NCBI RefSeq assembly: GCF_002097715.1
Contig: NZ_CP020738.1
Span: 1,116,001 to 1,180,000, forward strand
Length of the DNA: 64,000 nucleotides
Origin: Burkholderia ubonensis subsp. mesacidophila
GTDB lineage: Bacteria > Pseudomonadota > Gammaproteobacteria > Burkholderiales > Burkholderiaceae
Reading direction: 5' to 3'
The first letter of the stretch is position 1. The number at the start of each line of letters is the position of its first letter. Of this stretch, positions 18,496-28,357 are shown in pieces. The translations under genes were made by a program, and so were the position numbers. The notes under the pieces were generated by a model. It ran no database searches, was not told the origin of the DNA, and saw nothing but the letters and a program-made list of their open reading frames with translations.

Positions 18496-19905
18496 ATGGC
18501 ACAGACTCTCTACGACAAATTGTGGAATACCCACGTAGTCCACACCGAAGACGACGGCACGGCATTGCTCTACATCGACCGTCAGTTGCTGCATGAAGTC
18601 ACGAGCCCGCAGGCGTTCGAAGGGCTGAAGATCGCGCACCGCCCGGTGTGGCGCATCAGCGCGAACCTGGCCGTGTCGGATCACAACGTGCCGACGACGG
18701 ACCGCAGCCACGGCATCGCCGATCCGGTCTCGAAGCTGCAGGTCGACACGCTCGACGCGAACTGCGACGCGTTCGGCATCACGCAGTTCAAGATGAACGA
18801 CCTGCGCCAGGGCATCGTGCACATCATCGGCCCGGAGCAGGGCGCGACGCTGCCCGGCATGACGATCGTGTGCGGCGACTCGCACACGTCGACGCACGGC
18901 GCGTTCGGCGCGCTCGCGCACGGCATCGGCACGTCGGAAGTCGAGCACGTGCTCGCGACGCAGACGCTGTTGCAGAAGAAGAGCAAGAACATGCTGGTGA
19001 AGGTCGAGGGCTCGCTGCCGCGCGGCTGCACTGCGAAGGACATCGTGCTCGCGATCATCGGCAAGATCGGCACCGCGGGCGGCACCGGCTACGCGATCGA
19101 ATTCGGCGGCTCGACGATCCGCGCGCTGACGATGGAAGGCCGGATGACGGTCTGCAACATGGCGATCGAAGCGGGCGCGCGCGCCGGCATGGTCGCCGTC
19201 GACGCTACGACGATCGACTACCTGAAGGGCCGTCCGTTCGTGCCGACCGGCGCGGAATGGGACCAGGCCGTCGAGTACTGGCGCCAGTTCACGTCGGATG
19301 ACGGCGCGCAGTTCGACCGCGTCGTCGAGCTGAACGCGGCCGAGATCGTCCCGCAGGTCACGTGGGGCACGTCGCCGGAAATGGTCACGTCGATCGACAG
19401 CCGCGTGCCCGATCCGGAACGCGAGAAGGACCCGGTCAAGCGCGACGCGATGGAGCGCGCGCTGGCCTACATGGCGCTCGAGCCGAACACGCCGATCGAG
19501 GCGATCAAGGTCGACAAGATCTTCATCGGCTCGTGCACGAACGCGCGCATCGAGGACATCCGCGCGGCCGCATACGTCGTGAAGAAGCTCGGCCGCCGCG
19601 TCGCGCCGAACGTACGGCTCGCGATGGTCGTGCCGGGCTCGGGCCTCGTGAAGGCGCAGGCCGAGCACGAAGGGCTCGACAAGGTGTTCACGGACGCCGG
19701 CTTCGAATGGCGTGAGCCGGGCTGCTCGATGTGCCTCGCGATGAACGCCGACCGTCTCGAGCCGGGCGAGCGCTGCGCGTCGACGTCGAACCGCAACTTC
19801 GAAGGCCGGCAGGGCGCGGGCGGCCGCACGCACCTCGTCAGCCCCGCGATGGCGGCGGCGGCGGCGATCGAAGGCCACTTCGTCGACATTCGCAAGCTGG
19901 GGTAA
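18496..19905 (+). CDS. leuC: 3-isopropylmalate dehydratase large subunit
   Basis: Large subunit of isopropylmalate isomerase, 469 residues, aconitase superfamily, for leucine synthesis. [21 protein letters not shown] is the active-site region (shown in part by [14 protein letters not shown]). Cysteines in [11 protein letters not shown] and [10 protein letters not shown] ligate the [4Fe-4S] cluster. The ATG at 18496 is the family start; no purine-rich ribosome site is obvious before it. leuD starts 11 bases after its stop. Confidence 0.98.
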   Translation: MAQTLYDKLWNTHVVHTEDDGTALLYIDRQLLHEVTSPQAFEGLKIAHRPVWRISANLAVSDHNVPTTDRSHGIADPVSKLQVDTLDANCDAFGITQFKMNDLRQGIVHIIGPEQGATLPGMTIVCGDSHTSTHGAFGALAHGIGTSEVEHVLATQTLLQKKSKNMLVKVEGSLPRGCTAKDIVLAIIGKIGTAGGTGYAIEFGGSTIRALTMEGRMTVCNMAIEAGARAGMVAVDATTIDYLKGRPFVPTGAEWDQAVEYWRQFTSDDGAQFDRVVELNAAEIVPQVTWGTSPEMVTSIDSRVPDPEREKDPVKRDAMERALAYMALEPNTPIEAIKVDKIFIGSCTNARIEDIRAAAYVVKKLGRRVAPNVRLAMVVPGSGLVKAQAEHEGLDKVFTDAGFEWREPGCSMCLAMNADRLEPGERCASTSNRNFEGRQGAGGRTHLVSPAMAAAAAIEGHFVDIRKLG

Positions 19906-19916
19906 CGAGACGGATC

Positions 19917-20567
19917 ATGGAAAAATTCACTGTGCATACCGGCGTCGTGGCGCCGCTCGATCGCGAGAACGTCGACACGGACGCGATCATCCCGAAGCAG
20001 TTCCTGAAGTCGATCAAGCGCACCGGCTTCGGCCCGAACGCGTTCGACGAATGGCGTTACCTCGACCACGGCGAGCCGGGCCAGGACAACTCGAAGCGTC
20101 CGCTGAACCCGGACTTCGTGCTGAACCAGCCGCGTTACCAGGGCGCGTCGATCCTGCTCGCGCGCAAGAACTTCGGCTGCGGCAGCTCGCGCGAGCATGC
20201 GCCGTGGGCGCTGCAGCAGTACGGCTTCCGCGCGATCATCGCGCCGAGCTTCGCGGACATCTTCTACAACAACTGCTTCAAGAACGGCCTGCTGCCGATC
20301 GTGCTGACCGAGCAGCAGGTCGATCACCTGTTCAACGAAACGGTCGCGTTCAACGGCTACCAGCTGACGGTGGACCTCGACGCGCAGGTCGTGCGCGCGC
20401 CGGACGGCAGCGAATATGCATTCGACGTCGCCGCGTTCCGCAAGTACTGCCTGCTGAACGGTTTCGACGACATCGGCCTCACGCTGCGTCACGCGGACAA
20501 GATCCGCCAGTTCGAAGCCGAGCGGCTCGCGAAGCAGCCGTGGCTCAACAACAAGCTGGTCGGCTGA
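19917..20567 (+). CDS. leuD: 3-isopropylmalate dehydratase small subunit
   Basis: Small (swivel domain) subunit partner of LeuC, 216 residues. The family signature [15 protein letters not shown] and the N-terminal [15 protein letters not shown] loop are present. It begins with MEKFTVHTG just after leuC, in the same operon as leuB. In some Burkholderia a small entericidin-like lipoprotein gene lies between leuC and leuD; here the two are directly adjacent. Confidence 0.97.
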   Translation: MEKFTVHTGVVAPLDRENVDTDAIIPKQFLKSIKRTGFGPNAFDEWRYLDHGEPGQDNSKRPLNPDFVLNQPRYQGASILLARKNFGCGSSREHAPWALQQYGFRAIIAPSFADIFYNNCFKNGLLPIVLTEQQVDHLFNETVAFNGYQLTVDLDAQVVRAPDGSEYAFDVAAFRKYCLLNGFDDIGLTLRHADKIRQFEAERLAKQPWLNNKLVG

Positions 20568-20641
20568 CGTCATCCTTCGGGCGGGCGCGCGCCGCGCGTG
20601 CGCCGCTCCGCATATACAACCTACCCAGTCAGGAATAACGC

Positions 20642-21715
20642 ATGAAGATTGCAGTGCTGCCCGGCGACGGCATCGGTCCGGAAATCGTCAAGGAAGCGGT
20701 GAAGGTGCTGAACGCACTCGGCGAGACGTTCGAGCTCGAGGAAGCGCCGGTCGGCGGCGCGGGCTACGAGGCGAGCGGCCATCCGCTGCCGGACGCGACG
20801 CTCAAGCTCGCGAAGGAAGCGGACGCGATCCTGTTCGGCGCGGTCGGCGACTGGAAGTACGACTCGCTCGAGCGCGCGCTGCGCCCCGAGCAGGCGATCC
20901 TCGGCCTGCGCAAGCATCTCGAGCTGTTCGCGAACTTCCGCCCGGCGATCTGCTATCCGCAGCTCGTCGATGCGTCGCCGCTCAAAGCCGAACTGGTCGC
21001 GGGCCTCGACATCCTGATCGTGCGCGAGCTGAACGGCGACATCTACTTCGGCCAGCCGCGCGGCGTGCGCGCTGCGCCCGACGGCCCGTTCGCCGGTGCG
21101 CGCGAGGGCTTCGACACGATGCGCTATTCGGAGCCGGAAGTGCGCCGCATCGCGCACGTCGCGTTCCAGGCTGCGCAGAAGCGCCAGAAGAAACTGACCT
21201 CGGTCGACAAGTCGAACGTGCTCGAAACGTCGCAGTTCTGGCGCGACATCATGATCGACGTGTCGAAGGAGTACGCGGACGTCGAACTGTCGCACATGTA
21301 CGTCGACAACGCGGCGATGCAGCTCGCGAAGGCGCCGAAGCAGTTCGACGTGGTCGTGACCGGCAACATGTTCGGCGACATCCTGTCCGACGAGGCGTCG
21401 ATGCTGACCGGCTCGATCGGCATGCTGCCGTCGGCGTCGCTCGACAAAAACAACAAGGGCCTGTACGAGCCGTCGCACGGCTCGGCGCCCGACATCGCGG
21501 GCAAGGGCATCGCGAACCCGCTCGCGACGATCCTGTCGGCCGCGATGCTGCTGCGCTACTCGCTGAACCGCGCGGAGCAGGCCGATCGCATCGAGCGCGC
21601 GGTGAAAAAGGTGCTCGAGCAGGGCTACCGCACCGGCGACATCGCGACGCCGGGCTGCCGGCCGGTCGGCACGGTTGCGATGGGCGACGCGGTGATCGCG
21701 GCGCTGCAGGACTGA
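20642..21715 (+). CDS. leuB: 3-isopropylmalate dehydrogenase
   Basis: NAD-dependent oxidative decarboxylase of 357 residues, third enzyme of the leucine branch. [11 protein letters not shown] opens the protein, and the signature [14 protein letters not shown] carries the metal-ligand aspartates. DKSNVLETS supplies the catalytic lysine region, and [15 protein letters not shown] the NAD-binding loop. It lies 74 bases after leuD in the same direction. Confidence 0.98.
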   Translation: MKIAVLPGDGIGPEIVKEAVKVLNALGETFELEEAPVGGAGYEASGHPLPDATLKLAKEADAILFGAVGDWKYDSLERALRPEQAILGLRKHLELFANFRPAICYPQLVDASPLKAELVAGLDILIVRELNGDIYFGQPRGVRAAPDGPFAGAREGFDTMRYSEPEVRRIAHVAFQAAQKRQKKLTSVDKSNVLETSQFWRDIMIDVSKEYADVELSHMYVDNAAMQLAKAPKQFDVVVTGNMFGDILSDEASMLTGSIGMLPSASLDKNNKGLYEPSHGSAPDIAGKGIANPLATILSAAMLLRYSLNRAEQADRIERAVKKVLEQGYRTGDIATPGCRPVGTVAMGDAVIAALQD

Positions 21716-21725
21716 AGCAGGAAGC

Positions 21726-21758
21726 GCGAACGGGGCCGGATCGAACGGCCCCGTTCGC
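21726..21758 (+). terminator. 12-bp perfect hairpin after leuB
   Basis: GCGAACGGGGCC and GGCCCCGTTCGC pair completely around a nine-base loop, 10 bases after the leuB stop. No T-run follows, so it may be a transcript-stabilising or pausing hairpin rather than a full intrinsic terminator. Confidence 0.5.
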
Positions 21759-21806
21759 GCCCGATTGGCCGTTGTGCGGCCAGACAGGTTTGTGTAGACT
21801 CGTGCG

Positions 21807-21926
21807 ATGGCGCTGATTTCCCTGATCTCCCCGGTCCTGAAACCCCACGGCAACACTGCCCGTGCGGTTACGCGCGCCATCGTCATCACGAAAACCATCA
21901 CCACGAAAACGATCATTAAACGCTGA
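21807..21926 (+). CDS. Thr/Ile-rich putative attenuation leader peptide upstream of asd
   Basis: A 39-residue frame (ATG 21807, TGA 21924-21926) that ends 82 bases before asd. Its C-terminal part [15 protein letters not shown] has five Thr and five Ile in 15 residues, closely resembling the style of the enteric thr operon leader. Asd makes the common precursor of Lys, Met, Thr and Ile, so such a leader is in the right place to sense charged tRNA-Thr and tRNA-Ile. It is followed by a long hairpin at 21939-21984. The frame is too short for ordinary gene calling. I recognise no homologue by name. Confidence 0.65.
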   Translation: MALISLISPVLKPHGNTARAVTRAIVITKTITTKTIIKR

Positions 21927-21938
21927 TCGTCCGTCGTG

Positions 21939-21984
21939 CCCGCCTGTTTCCCCGCGCGGTCACGCCGGGGGCGGAAATGGCGGG
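21939..21984 (+). promoter_or_regulatory. leader hairpin between the Thr/Ile peptide and asd
   Basis: CCCGCC-TG-TTTCC-CCG pairs with CGG-GGGC-GGAAA-T-GGCGGG (21939-21954 with 21966-21984), giving a long GC-rich stem with small bulges. It begins 12 bases after the leader stop and ends 24 bases before the asd ATG. There is no T-run, so the switch may act through Rho, through pausing, or on translation rather than by a standard intrinsic terminator. Confidence 0.5.
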
Positions 21985-22008
21985 GAAGCTCCATTCAAAG
22001 GGTTAGTC

Positions 22009-23130
22009 ATGAACGTAGGTCTCGTAGGTTGGCGCGGCATGGTCGGCAGCGTCCTGATGCAGCGCATGCAGGAAGAGGGCGATTTCGACCTGATCGAACC
22101 GGTGTTTTTCAGCACCAGCAACTCGGGCGGCAAGGCGCCGTCGTTCGCGAAAAACGAGACTACGCTCAAAGACGCGACCAACGTCGACGAGCTGAAGAAG
22201 TGCGACGTCATCATCACGTGCCAGGGCGGCGACTACACGAACGACGTGTTCCCGAAGCTGCGCGCGGCCGGCTGGAACGGCTACTGGATCGACGCGGCGT
22301 CGTCGCTGCGGATGAAGGACGACGCGGTCATCGTCCTCGACCCGGTCAACCTCGACGTGATCAAGGACGCGCTCGTCAAGGGCACGAAGAACTTCATCGG
22401 CGGCAACTGCACGGTCAGCCTGATGCTGATGGCGCTCGGCGGCCTGTTCCGCGAGAACCTCGTCGACTGGATGACGGCGATGACCTACCAGGCCGCATCG
22501 GGCGCGGGCGCGCAGAACATGCGCGAGCTGCTGTCGCAGATGGGCGCGCTGAACGGCGCGGTGCAGGCACAACTCGCCGACCCGGCGTCGGCGATCCTCG
22601 ACATCGACCGCCGCGTGCTGGCTGCGATGAACAGCGACGCGATGCCGACGAGCCACTTCGGCGTGCCGCTCGCGGGCTCGCTGATTCCGTGGATCGACAA
22701 GGATCTCGGCAACGGGATGTCGAAGGAAGAGTGGAAGGGCGGCGCGGAAACCAACAAGATTCTCGGCAAGCCGGCGATGGGCGAGCCGGGCTCGATTCCG
22801 GTCGACGGTCTGTGCGTGCGGATCGGCGCGATGCGCTGCCACTCGCAGGCGCTGACGATCAAGCTGAACAAGGACGTGCCGCTCGACGAGATCAACGACA
22901 TCCTCGCGTCGGCGAACGACTGGGTGAAGGTCGTGCCGAACGAGCGCGACGCGTCGATGCGCGACCTGTCGCCGGCGAAGATCACGGGCACGCTGTCGGT
23001 GCCGGTCGGCCGCCTGCGCAAGCTCGCGATGGGCGGCGAATACCTGTCGGCGTTCACCGTCGGCGACCAGCTGCTGTGGGGCGCGGCCGAGCCGCTGCGC
23101 CGCATGCTGCGCATCCTGCTCGACAAGTAA
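22009..23130 (+). CDS. asd: aspartate-semialdehyde dehydrogenase
   Basis: NADP-dependent reductase of 373 residues that makes aspartate semialdehyde, the branch point to Lys/diaminopimelate, Thr, Met and Ile. [15 protein letters not shown] at the N-terminus binds NADP. Cys134 in [15 protein letters not shown] is the catalytic nucleophile, and MRCHSQALT carries the substrate histidine region. This is the Gram-negative type. The ATG at 22009 follows AAAGGG. Regulation by the leader at 21807-21984 is inferred. Confidence 0.98.
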   Translation: MNVGLVGWRGMVGSVLMQRMQEEGDFDLIEPVFFSTSNSGGKAPSFAKNETTLKDATNVDELKKCDVIITCQGGDYTNDVFPKLRAAGWNGYWIDAASSLRMKDDAVIVLDPVNLDVIKDALVKGTKNFIGGNCTVSLMLMALGGLFRENLVDWMTAMTYQAASGAGAQNMRELLSQMGALNGAVQAQLADPASAILDIDRRVLAAMNSDAMPTSHFGVPLAGSLIPWIDKDLGNGMSKEEWKGGAETNKILGKPAMGEPGSIPVDGLCVRIGAMRCHSQALTIKLNKDVPLDEINDILASANDWVKVVPNERDASMRDLSPAKITGTLSVPVGRLRKLAMGGEYLSAFTVGDQLLWGAAEPLRRMLRILLDK

Positions 23131-23178
23131 GCCCGACAGGGGCATCCGGCCCGCGGGCCGGATGGTCCACGCAACAAA

Positions 23179-23227
23179 CGCGCCGCGCCGGCCGTGACGA
23201 TGTCTCGGTCCGGCGCGGCGCGTTTTT
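23179..23227. terminator. intrinsic terminator between asd and the flgE-like gene
   Basis: CGCGCCGCGCCGG pairs perfectly with CCGGCGCGGCGCG around an 18-base loop and is followed by TTTTT on the plus strand. It lies between convergent genes. A smaller hairpin, GCATCCGGCCC/GGGCCGGATGG, precedes it at about 23143-23165. Confidence 0.85.
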
Positions 23228-23237
23228 CATGTGCGCG

Positions 23238-24482
23238 TCAGCGCATGTTCAGCACCGCCTGGTCGACAGCCTGCTGCGTCTTGATCGTCTGCGCGTTCGC
23301 CTGGTAATTGCGCTGCGCGGTGATCAGGTTCACGAGCTGGACCGTCAGGTCGACGTTCGAGTTTTCCAGCGCGCTGCCCTGCAGCACGCCATGGTTCGTG
23401 CTGCCCGGCGCGGAGATCTGCGGCACGCCCGACGCGGAGGACTCCGCGTACTGGTTGCCGCCGAGGTTCACGAGGCCGTTCGGGTTGTTGAAGTTCGCGA
23501 GCGCGATCTGGCCGAGCACCGCGCTCTTGCCGTTCGAGTAGTTGCCGCTCAGCTTGCCGTCGGCGCCAATCGTGAAGGTCGTCAGCGTGCCGCTCGCGAA
23601 GCCGTCCTGCGCGAGGTTGGTCACGCCGTCCTTGCCGCCGTACTGGGTCGTGCCGGTCAGGTCGAGCGTCAGGTTCTGCGGCGTCGTGGAGCCGTCGCTG
23701 GTCGTGATCGAGAACGGGAACTTGCCGAGCGACGGGGTCCCCACGCCGCCCGGGGTGGTCGTGCTCAGGATCTGGCCCGTCGGGCTGAACGTCACCTTGC
23801 CGAGGTCGGTCGTCGGCTGGCCCTTCACGCCCGCGTACGCTTCCCACTGGCCGGCCGTCGCGCTCTTCACGAAATACATGTCGACCTGCTGCGCACCGCC
23901 GAGCGTGTCGTACACCTGGATCGACGTCGAGTAGTTGTACGTCGTGTCGTCCGTCGCGGAGAACGGTGTCTTGGCCGGCACCTTGTCCTGCGAGTTCAGG
24001 TTGAACTGGCCGGTGATCTTGGTCGTCACGGTCGGCGCGAGGTTGGTGGTCGGCGCCTGCATCGGCACGGTCGCCGCGGTGTTGATCACGCCGCCCGCGG
24101 TCGCGTTATAGCCCATCAGGTTGCGGCCGTGCGAGTCGACGATGAAGCCGTTCTTGTCGCGATGGAACGTGCCGTCGCGCGAATACGTGACCACGCCGTC
24201 GTTCGACATCTGGAAGAAGCCGTTGCCGTTGATCGCGACGTCGAGCGCGTTGCCGGTCGTATTGATCGTGCCCTGGCCGAACTGCTGGTCCACCGACGCG
24301 AGCCCCGAGCCGATGCCGATCTGGGTGTTGACCGACGTCGCGACCGAGTTCGCGTACATGTCGGAGAAGTGCGCGCGGCTTTGCTTGAAGCCGACCGTGT
24401 TCGCGTTCGCGATGTTGTTGCCGATCACGTCGAGATTGTTCGACGCCCCGGCCAACCCGCTTAAGCCCTGCTGATAGCCCAT
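23238..24482 (-). CDS. orphan flagellar hook protein FlgE-like
   Basis: A 414-residue protein of the flagellar hook/basal-body rod family. MGYQQGLSGLAGASNNLDVIGNN begins with the N-terminal rod motif (first 20 residues MGYQQGLSGLAGASNNLDVI), then NANTVGFKQ; NGNGFFQMS is the FlgE/F/G signature. The C-terminal coiled coil contains NVDLTVQLVNLITAQRNYQA. Length fits FlgE. No other flagellar gene lies in the window, so this is an isolated, possibly second hook gene. The ATG at 24482 matches the family start. An AT-rich region lies upstream. Confidence 0.9.
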   Translation of the reverse strand: MGYQQGLSGLAGASNNLDVIGNNIANANTVGFKQSRAHFSDMYANSVATSVNTQIGIGSGLASVDQQFGQGTINTTGNALDVAINGNGFFQMSNDGVVTYSRDGTFHRDKNGFIVDSHGRNLMGYNATAGGVINTAATVPMQAPTTNLAPTVTTKITGQFNLNSQDKVPAKTPFSATDDTTYNYSTSIQVYDTLGGAQQVDMYFVKSATAGQWEAYAGVKGQPTTDLGKVTFSPTGQILSTTTPGGVGTPSLGKFPFSITTSDGSTTPQNLTLDLTGTTQYGGKDGVTNLAQDGFASGTLTTFTIGADGKLSGNYSNGKSAVLGQIALANFNNPNGLVNLGGNQYAESSASGVPQISAPGSTNHGVLQGSALENSNVDLTVQLVNLITAQRNYQANAQTIKTQQAVDQAVLNMR

Positions 24483-24865
24483 GTTCGGTCCCCGTAACGA
24501 GCTGGTAAATGAATGCAGTCGTGCGACTGCGCGGTAAAACTCTCCCTGAAATCTCGTCGCGTCAGTCCGGCCGATCGCAATGGCCGAATTGCGCTGATTC
24601 TTATTTGAAGTTGATCGTAATGGCGATCGCTCTCGAATTTGTGCAAATTTGTGTAATGTGGCTGAATTGCAAACGAAAGGTAATTTTTTAGAGAATGGGG
24701 AGTCGCTCTGATGGGCTTGAAAGCCTTGCTGGTTGGTGGATTTGATCGGATGAATGGTCAATTCGTCGATTAGAGAGCGGAATTGCCTTCTTATCGATCG
24801 ATTGAAGTTGTTTTGAATGTGATTTGGGTGTGGCGGCGTAATTTATTTGAGTTTTTGGCCGTGAT

Positions 24866-25045
24866 TTGATTAACGGCAAGCGCGGCGAATTATTGAGAGC
24901 GGCGATGACGCTTTATTCTCGGGCTGCGGGTTTTTTGCTGGCGGCTTGGGGCGGCGCGTGCGATGCGGCGCCGGTCGGGCGCGAAATGCCCGGCGCAAAA
25001 ACGTGAAAGCCCCGAACCGCTTGCGCGGCCGGGGCTTTCTTGCAT
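24866..25045 (+). ncRNA. candidate small RNA (promoter-like element plus orphan terminator)
   Basis: TTGATT at 24866-24871 and AATTAT at 24888-24893, 16 bases apart, form a passable sigma-70 promoter. The transcript would start near 24900 and end at the hairpin 25005-25040. No gene lies upstream on this strand whose transcript that hairpin could end. The predicted RNA is about 140 nt. It matches no family I recognise; this is inference from signals only. Confidence 0.35.
25005..25040 (+). terminator. orphan intrinsic terminator in the flgE-fimV gap
   Basis: GAAAGCCCCG pairs with CGGGGCTTTC around a GC-rich loop that can itself pair (GC..GC), followed by TTCTT. With A-rich sequence before the stem it could act in both directions. 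Neither flanking gene ends here. Confidence 0.65.
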
Positions 25046-25376
25046 CGATTCCTTTGGCACGAGGAGAGGATGCGTCGCGAAGTATAAGCCGGTCGATTCG
25101 TTCCCGGTGGGAGATTGATGTAGGGAATTGTCGCAATCGATGAAGTTTTGTTTGCGAACCGTTTGGGCGCGGCGTCGTGGCGTTGAGGATGCCGTGGCGG
25201 AGCGGGCGATGGCTTCGCAGGCAGGCGGGGCGGCCTCGATTGCGCCGTTGGGCCGTGTCGGGCGACGTCTGAAACGCCGCGTGTGCGCGTGCCCGGCGTG
25301 GGGCAACCGGGGACGAATTCGGCCCGAATCCGGGCGCGTGAAGTAAACTACACGGTTACGACGCGCAGACCAGCGG

Positions 25377-25404
25377 AAAGCGTCGCGTTTTGCGCGGCGC
25401 TTTT
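25377..25404 (+). terminator. terminator-like hairpin before the fimV-like gene
   Basis: AAAGCGTCGCG pairs over 11 positions (one G-U) with CGCGGCGCTTT across a five-base loop and is followed by TTTGCATTT. It lies 78 bases before the fimV-like start, so it is either the end of a short transcript or an attenuator in the fimV leader. Confidence 0.5.
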
Positions 25405-25481
25405 GCATTTCTGCGGCGACTTTTTTTGACGCTTCCAAACGCGAATCCGAGCCGCGCGCCAGCGTGGCGATAGAGCCAACG

Positions 25482-27545
25482 ATGTCCCGAATTTCCTTGT
25501 TTCCGCGTCAGTCCCGTCTGTCGCGCGCCGTGTGCGGCGCGCTGGCAATCCTCGCGCTTGGCGCCGTCGCGCCGGCCTGGGCGGCCGGCGCCAGCGACGC
25601 CGCGGCGACCGCCGGCGGCGCTGCCGCGCCGCTCACGATCACGGTCCAGCCGGGCCAGTCCCTCAACGACATCGCGATTGCGGCCACGCAGTCGCACGAT
25701 CCCGGCGTGATCGCCCGAGCCGGGCGCGCGCTGTTCGACGCGAACCCGCAGGCGTTCATGAAGCGCGATCCGAGCCGCCTGAAGCTCGGCGCGACGCTGA
25801 CGGTGCCGGCGCTCGATGCGACGGGCGCGGCGCTCGCGTCCGGCGCGCCGGTGGCTTCGGGGGCGACGGCCGCGTCTGCCGGCGCGGCTTCCGCAACGCA
25901 TCCCGCATCGGCGTCGCATCCGGCGTCGGCGGCGCAGGGCGCGCCCGTGGCATCCGCCGCTCATCCGGCGCAGACTAGCGACGCGCATGCGGCGGCGGCA
26001 ATGGCAGGCGCATCCGCCGCCGTCGGCGCGTCCGCCGCGCACGGCGCATCCGGGCCTGGCGCCGAACCGGCGTCGCAGCAAGCCGGCGCGAGCGGGCCGC
26101 ACGTGTGGAGCGGCTCGATCCAGGCCGCGCCGTCGTCCGCCAGTGAAGCGGTTGCGCCGTCGGCGACGGGTGGTCCGGCGGCCGGCTCGCATGCCGCCAC
26201 GGGCGCGGCGCCGGCGGCGGCTGCGTCGCAGGCGCGTCCGTCCAGTCTGCAGCAGTTGCTCGCACTGAAGAATCGCGTGCTGATGGAACTGCAGAAGCAC
26301 GGGATCGGCAAGCCGGCCGCGACCGGCGCGGCGGCCGATGCAGGGCGTGCGCAGGCGCCGTCCGCGCCGCGTTCGGCCGCTGGCGACGCAGGCGCTTCCG
26401 CCGCTGCGCCGGGAGCCAGCGAGGCCGCGGCGACCGGCAGTGCAGCGAGCGCCGCGCAACCGCAGACGCCGCCGGTGCGTCCGGTCGCGCCGGCGGCGAC
26501 GACCGGTGCAGCCGGGCAGGTCGACTGGCGCCCGGTTTCCGCGGCCGGCGCGGCAGCGGCGCTGCTGGTGGCCGGTTTCATGTGGCGCAAGCGTCGCAAC
26601 GCGCGGCGCGACGCTGCCGAGGCGGCGTCCGGCGCCGAGCGCAGCGTTTCCGGCGACGCCGACGTGAAGCCGTCGGTCGTGGAGGAACTGCCGATCCAGC
26701 CCGAGACGCCGGTGTCGCGCGATGCGGCGGCCGACGTGCATCTGGCGGCCGCGACCGCCGCGGCGGTGGAGACGGTCGCGGCGCACGAAGCCCGCGACGC
26801 GCAGGTGGCGCCGCCGTCCGCCGAGCCTGTCCATGCCGATTCCACGCCGCACGCGCACGAGGCGGGCGAGGTGGCGGAAGCAGCGGACGCCGTCCACGAC
26901 GAGCAGCCGGCCGACACACTGGCCAATGCCCCGGTCGACCCGCCAGCCGACAAGCCGAGCGAAACACCGGCCGCCCCGGCCGCGGACGCGCAACAAGCGC
27001 TCATGCAGAACGCGATTACCGCGCTCGGCAGTCTCGATATGCCGTTGCCGCCGCGCGTGTCGGACGAAGTGCCGCTGCCGGAGTCCGAAGCGGCCCCGAC
27101 GGCTGGGCTTTTTGACGACGACAAGAGCGCAACTAACGGTCTGTCCGTCCCGCGTCCGCCAATCGGCGCGGTGGATCCGACCCCGGAACACCTTGCCGAG
27201 CAGGACGACGAGCCGGAATGGGATGGCGGCGCGACCCTGCACGGCCGTTCGGGCGCGACGTCCTCGGCCGCCGCGTTTGCGCCGCTCGGCGGCGCGCAGT
27301 TCGGCGCGCTGAAGCTCGATTTCGATCTCGACCTGCCGGCCGCGCCCGGCGCGGCGCTGCCGGCGCTCACGCCGGACGAGCTGGCGCGCATCGCGCGCAA
27401 CAAGTTCGAACTCGCCGGCGAGTACGTCGAGCTGGGCGATCTGGCCGGCGCGCGGACGCTGCTTCAGGAAGTGGTCGACGCGAACGACGCCGCGACGCGC
27501 GACGACGCGCGCGCGCTGCTGGCGAAACTGGCGGACGAGGCGTGA
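25482..27545 (+). CDS. fimV: FimV/HubP-like inner-membrane protein with LysM and TPR-type C-terminal domain
   Basis: A 687-residue polar-hub protein. An N-terminal signal segment (about residues 12-35) is followed by a LysM-like peptidoglycan-binding domain beginning [16 protein letters not shown] very long Ala/Pro-rich periplasmic linker comes next, then one membrane helix at about residues 351-367 ([16 protein letters not shown]). An acidic cytoplasmic stretch follows, and the conserved FimV C-terminal helix pair at about 610-687 contains [18 protein letters not shown]. FimV proteins organise type IV pili and cell poles. The stop overlaps the truA start (TGATG). The exact start (25464 or 25482) is uncertain. 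Confidence 0.88.
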   Translation: MSRISLFPRQSRLSRAVCGALAILALGAVAPAWAAGASDAAATAGGAAAPLTITVQPGQSLNDIAIAATQSHDPGVIARAGRALFDANPQAFMKRDPSRLKLGATLTVPALDATGAALASGAPVASGATAASAGAASATHPASASHPASAAQGAPVASAAHPAQTSDAHAAAAMAGASAAVGASAAHGASGPGAEPASQQAGASGPHVWSGSIQAAPSSASEAVAPSATGGPAAGSHAATGAAPAAAASQARPSSLQQLLALKNRVLMELQKHGIGKPAATGAAADAGRAQAPSAPRSAAGDAGASAAAPGASEAAATGSAASAAQPQTPPVRPVAPAATTGAAGQVDWRPVSAAGAAAALLVAGFMWRKRRNARRDAAEAASGAERSVSGDADVKPSVVEELPIQPETPVSRDAAADVHLAAATAAAVETVAAHEARDAQVAPPSAEPVHADSTPHAHEAGEVAEAADAVHDEQPADTLANAPVDPPADKPSETPAAPAADAQQALMQNAITALGSLDMPLPPRVSDEVPLPESEAAPTAGLFDDDKSATNGLSVPRPPIGAVDPTPEHLAEQDDEPEWDGGATLHGRSGATSSAAAFAPLGGAQFGALKLDFDLDLPAAPGAALPALTPDELARIARNKFELAGEYVELGDLAGARTLLQEVVDANDAATRDDARALLAKLADEA

Positions 27546-28357
27546 TGCGGATCGCGCTGGGCATCCAATACGACGGCGCCGCGTTTTGCGGCTGGCAGTC
27601 GCAGCCGCACGGCAAGACCGTGCAGGACGTGCTCGAGCGCGCGCTGGCGGAATTCGCGCAGACGCCGCTGCATACGACGGTGGCGGGGCGGACCGACACC
27701 GGCGTGCACGGCCTCGGGCAGGTCGTGCATTTCGATACCGAACTGGACCGCGCCGACTTCTCGTGGGTCCGCGGCACCAACGCGTTCCTGCCGTCGACGG
27801 TCGCGGTGCAGTGGGCGAAGCCGATGCCGGATGCGTTCCACGCGCGCTTCTCGGCGTTCGAGCGCACCTACTACTACGCGCTGTACGTGCATCCGGTGCG
27901 CTCGCCGATGCTCGACGGGCGTACCGGCTGGATCCACACGCCGCTCGACGACGACGCGATGCGCGCGGCTGCGGCGCACCTGATCGGCGAGCACGACTTC
28001 TCGGCGTTCCGGTCGTCGGAATGCCAGTCGAAGACGCCGGTCAAACACCTGTACCAGATCGATATCCGGCGCGCCGGCCACTTCCTGCATTTCCGGTTCC
28101 GGGCCAACGCGTTCCTGCACCACATGGTGCGCAACCTGATGGGCTGCCTCGTCGCGGTCGGTCGCGGCCGCTATCCGGCCGAATGGATCGCGGACGTGCT
28201 GGCCGGGCGCGACCGCAATCGCGCGGCGCCCACATTCATGGCCGACGGGCTGTATCTCGCCCATGTCGGCTACCCGGCGGAATTCGCCGTCCCGTCCGCG
28301 CAGCTCGGCAGCGTGCCGTGGAGCGGCGTCTGGGCTGATCTGGATCCACAAACATGA
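27545..28357 (+). CDS. truA: tRNA pseudouridine(38-40) synthase
   Basis: TruA, 270 residues, converting uridines 38-40 of tRNA anticodon arms to pseudouridine. Asp51 in [13 protein letters not shown] is the catalytic residue. [16 protein letters not shown] is the C-terminal signature. The ATG overlaps the fimV stop by one base and its own stop overlaps trpF by four, giving a translationally coupled chain. Confidence 0.97.
   Translation: MRIALGIQYDGAAFCGWQSQPHGKTVQDVLERALAEFAQTPLHTTVAGRTDTGVHGLGQVVHFDTELDRADFSWVRGTNAFLPSTVAVQWAKPMPDAFHARFSAFERTYYYALYVHPVRSPMLDGRTGWIHTPLDDDAMRAAAAHLIGEHDFSAFRSSECQSKTPVKHLYQIDIRRAGHFLHFRFRANAFLHHMVRNLMGCLVAVGRGRYPAEWIADVLAGRDRNRAAPTFMADGLYLAHVGYPAEFAVPSAQLGSVPWSGVWADLDPQT

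Larger units (their letters stand above)
24483..25481. other. 1-kb AT-rich intergenic region between flgE-like and fimV-like genes
   Basis: A divergent gap of about 1 kb. Its first 430 bases are far poorer in GC (roughly half AT or more) than the rest of the window. It holds two 10-base-spaced AATTTGTG direct repeats (24636-24653), an orphan terminator hairpin at 25005-25040 that suggests a small RNA, a second terminator-like hairpin at 25377-25404, and a GTAAAC hexamer at 25343-25348. Open frames in it (for example 24509-24691) show no protein character. Confidence 0.6.

Noticed and set aside
24509..24691. 60-codon frame in the AT-rich gap
   Set aside because: No ribosome site, no recognisable family, and it covers the probable promoter region of the flgE-like gene.
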